Below the pieces are notes generated by a model. It ran no database searches, was not told the DNA's origin, and worked only from the letters and a program-made list of their open reading frames with translations. The position numbers were made by a program, and so were the translations under genes. Source: Deltaproteobacteria bacterium (GTDB lineage: Bacteria > Desulfobacterota > Desulfarculia > Adiutricales > Adiutricaceae). From it: 5,048 bases of DNA. Below are positions 4,954 through 5,048 of this stretch, piece after piece. Every line of letters starts with the position of its first letter. The first letter of the stretch is position 1. The stretch spans positions 1 through 5,048 of the forward strand of contig JAITIH010000295.1 in assembly GCA_031279525.1 (NCBI GenBank). Reading direction: 5' to 3'.

Positions 4954-5048
4954 GACGAAAATTAAGCTGGCCCTGGCTAGCTAAGTAAATAGTTCTTTAC
5001 CTTAGTTTTTAACTAGGTCCTTCGCCGAAAAAGCGAGCAAATTAAAGT

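Larger units (their letters stand above)
4478..5048. other. 571-base region without a recognisable gene, downstream of flgA
   Basis: No open frame with coding character is seen on either strand. The first 60 bases are GC-rich and hold two overlapping hairpins. About 4540-4797 is AT-rich with A and T runs and the palindrome AATAATTATT (4732-4741). A GC-rich hairpin follows at 4798-4819, then another AT-rich stretch to about 4890, and a rightward sigma-54 promoter at 4910-4927 with at least 110 bases of leader. Related flagellar clusters often continue with flgH and flgI after flgA; here the operon appears to end and a new transcription unit begins. Confidence 0.65.

Overview
The window is a flagellar basal-body locus from a Gram-negative bacterium. 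The gene order flgF-flgG-flgA, a cytosolic PAS-type FlrB/FleS-like sensor and three sigma-54 promoter sequences resemble flagellar loci of Desulfovibrio-like deltaproteobacteria (Desulfobacterota). That placement is an inference, and no species can be named from the sequence. An flgA gene implies a P ring and therefore an outer membrane. Base composition is moderately GC-rich in the genes, with strikingly many GGCC tetranucleotides, and AT-rich in parts of the long noncoding tracts.

Layout. On the minus strand, positions 1388 to 270 encode a PAS plus histidine-kinase-like protein, followed after 56 bases by the start of a response regulator (213 to the left edge, cut off after 71 codons). A 472-base divergent intergenic region (1389-1860) separates this pair from a plus-strand operon of flgF (1861-2568), flgG (2656-3438) and flgA (3491-4477). 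The last 571 bases (4478-5048) hold no recognisable gene; they contain hairpins, AT-rich sequence and one more promoter that points out of the window.

How it fits together. FlgF and FlgG build the proximal and distal rod, and FlgA is the periplasmic chaperone for the P ring. Three promoter sequences share the form TTGGC-N7-TTGCTT, the -24/-12 signature of sigma-54. One drives flgFGA, one drives the kinase/regulator pair on the opposite strand, and one drives whatever lies beyond the right edge. The kinase/regulator pair would be the natural FlrB/FlrC-type activator of such promoters.

The most notable observation is that both phosphotransfer residues of this pair are missing. The kinase H-box has Gln155 where the phospho-accepting His should be, with no other His in the dimerisation domain, although the ATP-binding N, G1, F and G2 motifs are kept. 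The regulator has Glu54 where the phospho-accepting Asp should be, and its acidic pocket is altered (Glu10, Gly11). This looks like a coordinated loss of His-Asp phosphorelay in a flagellar regulatory pair that otherwise looks maintained and sigma-54-driven. It may work by a phosphorylation-independent or constitutively active mechanism.
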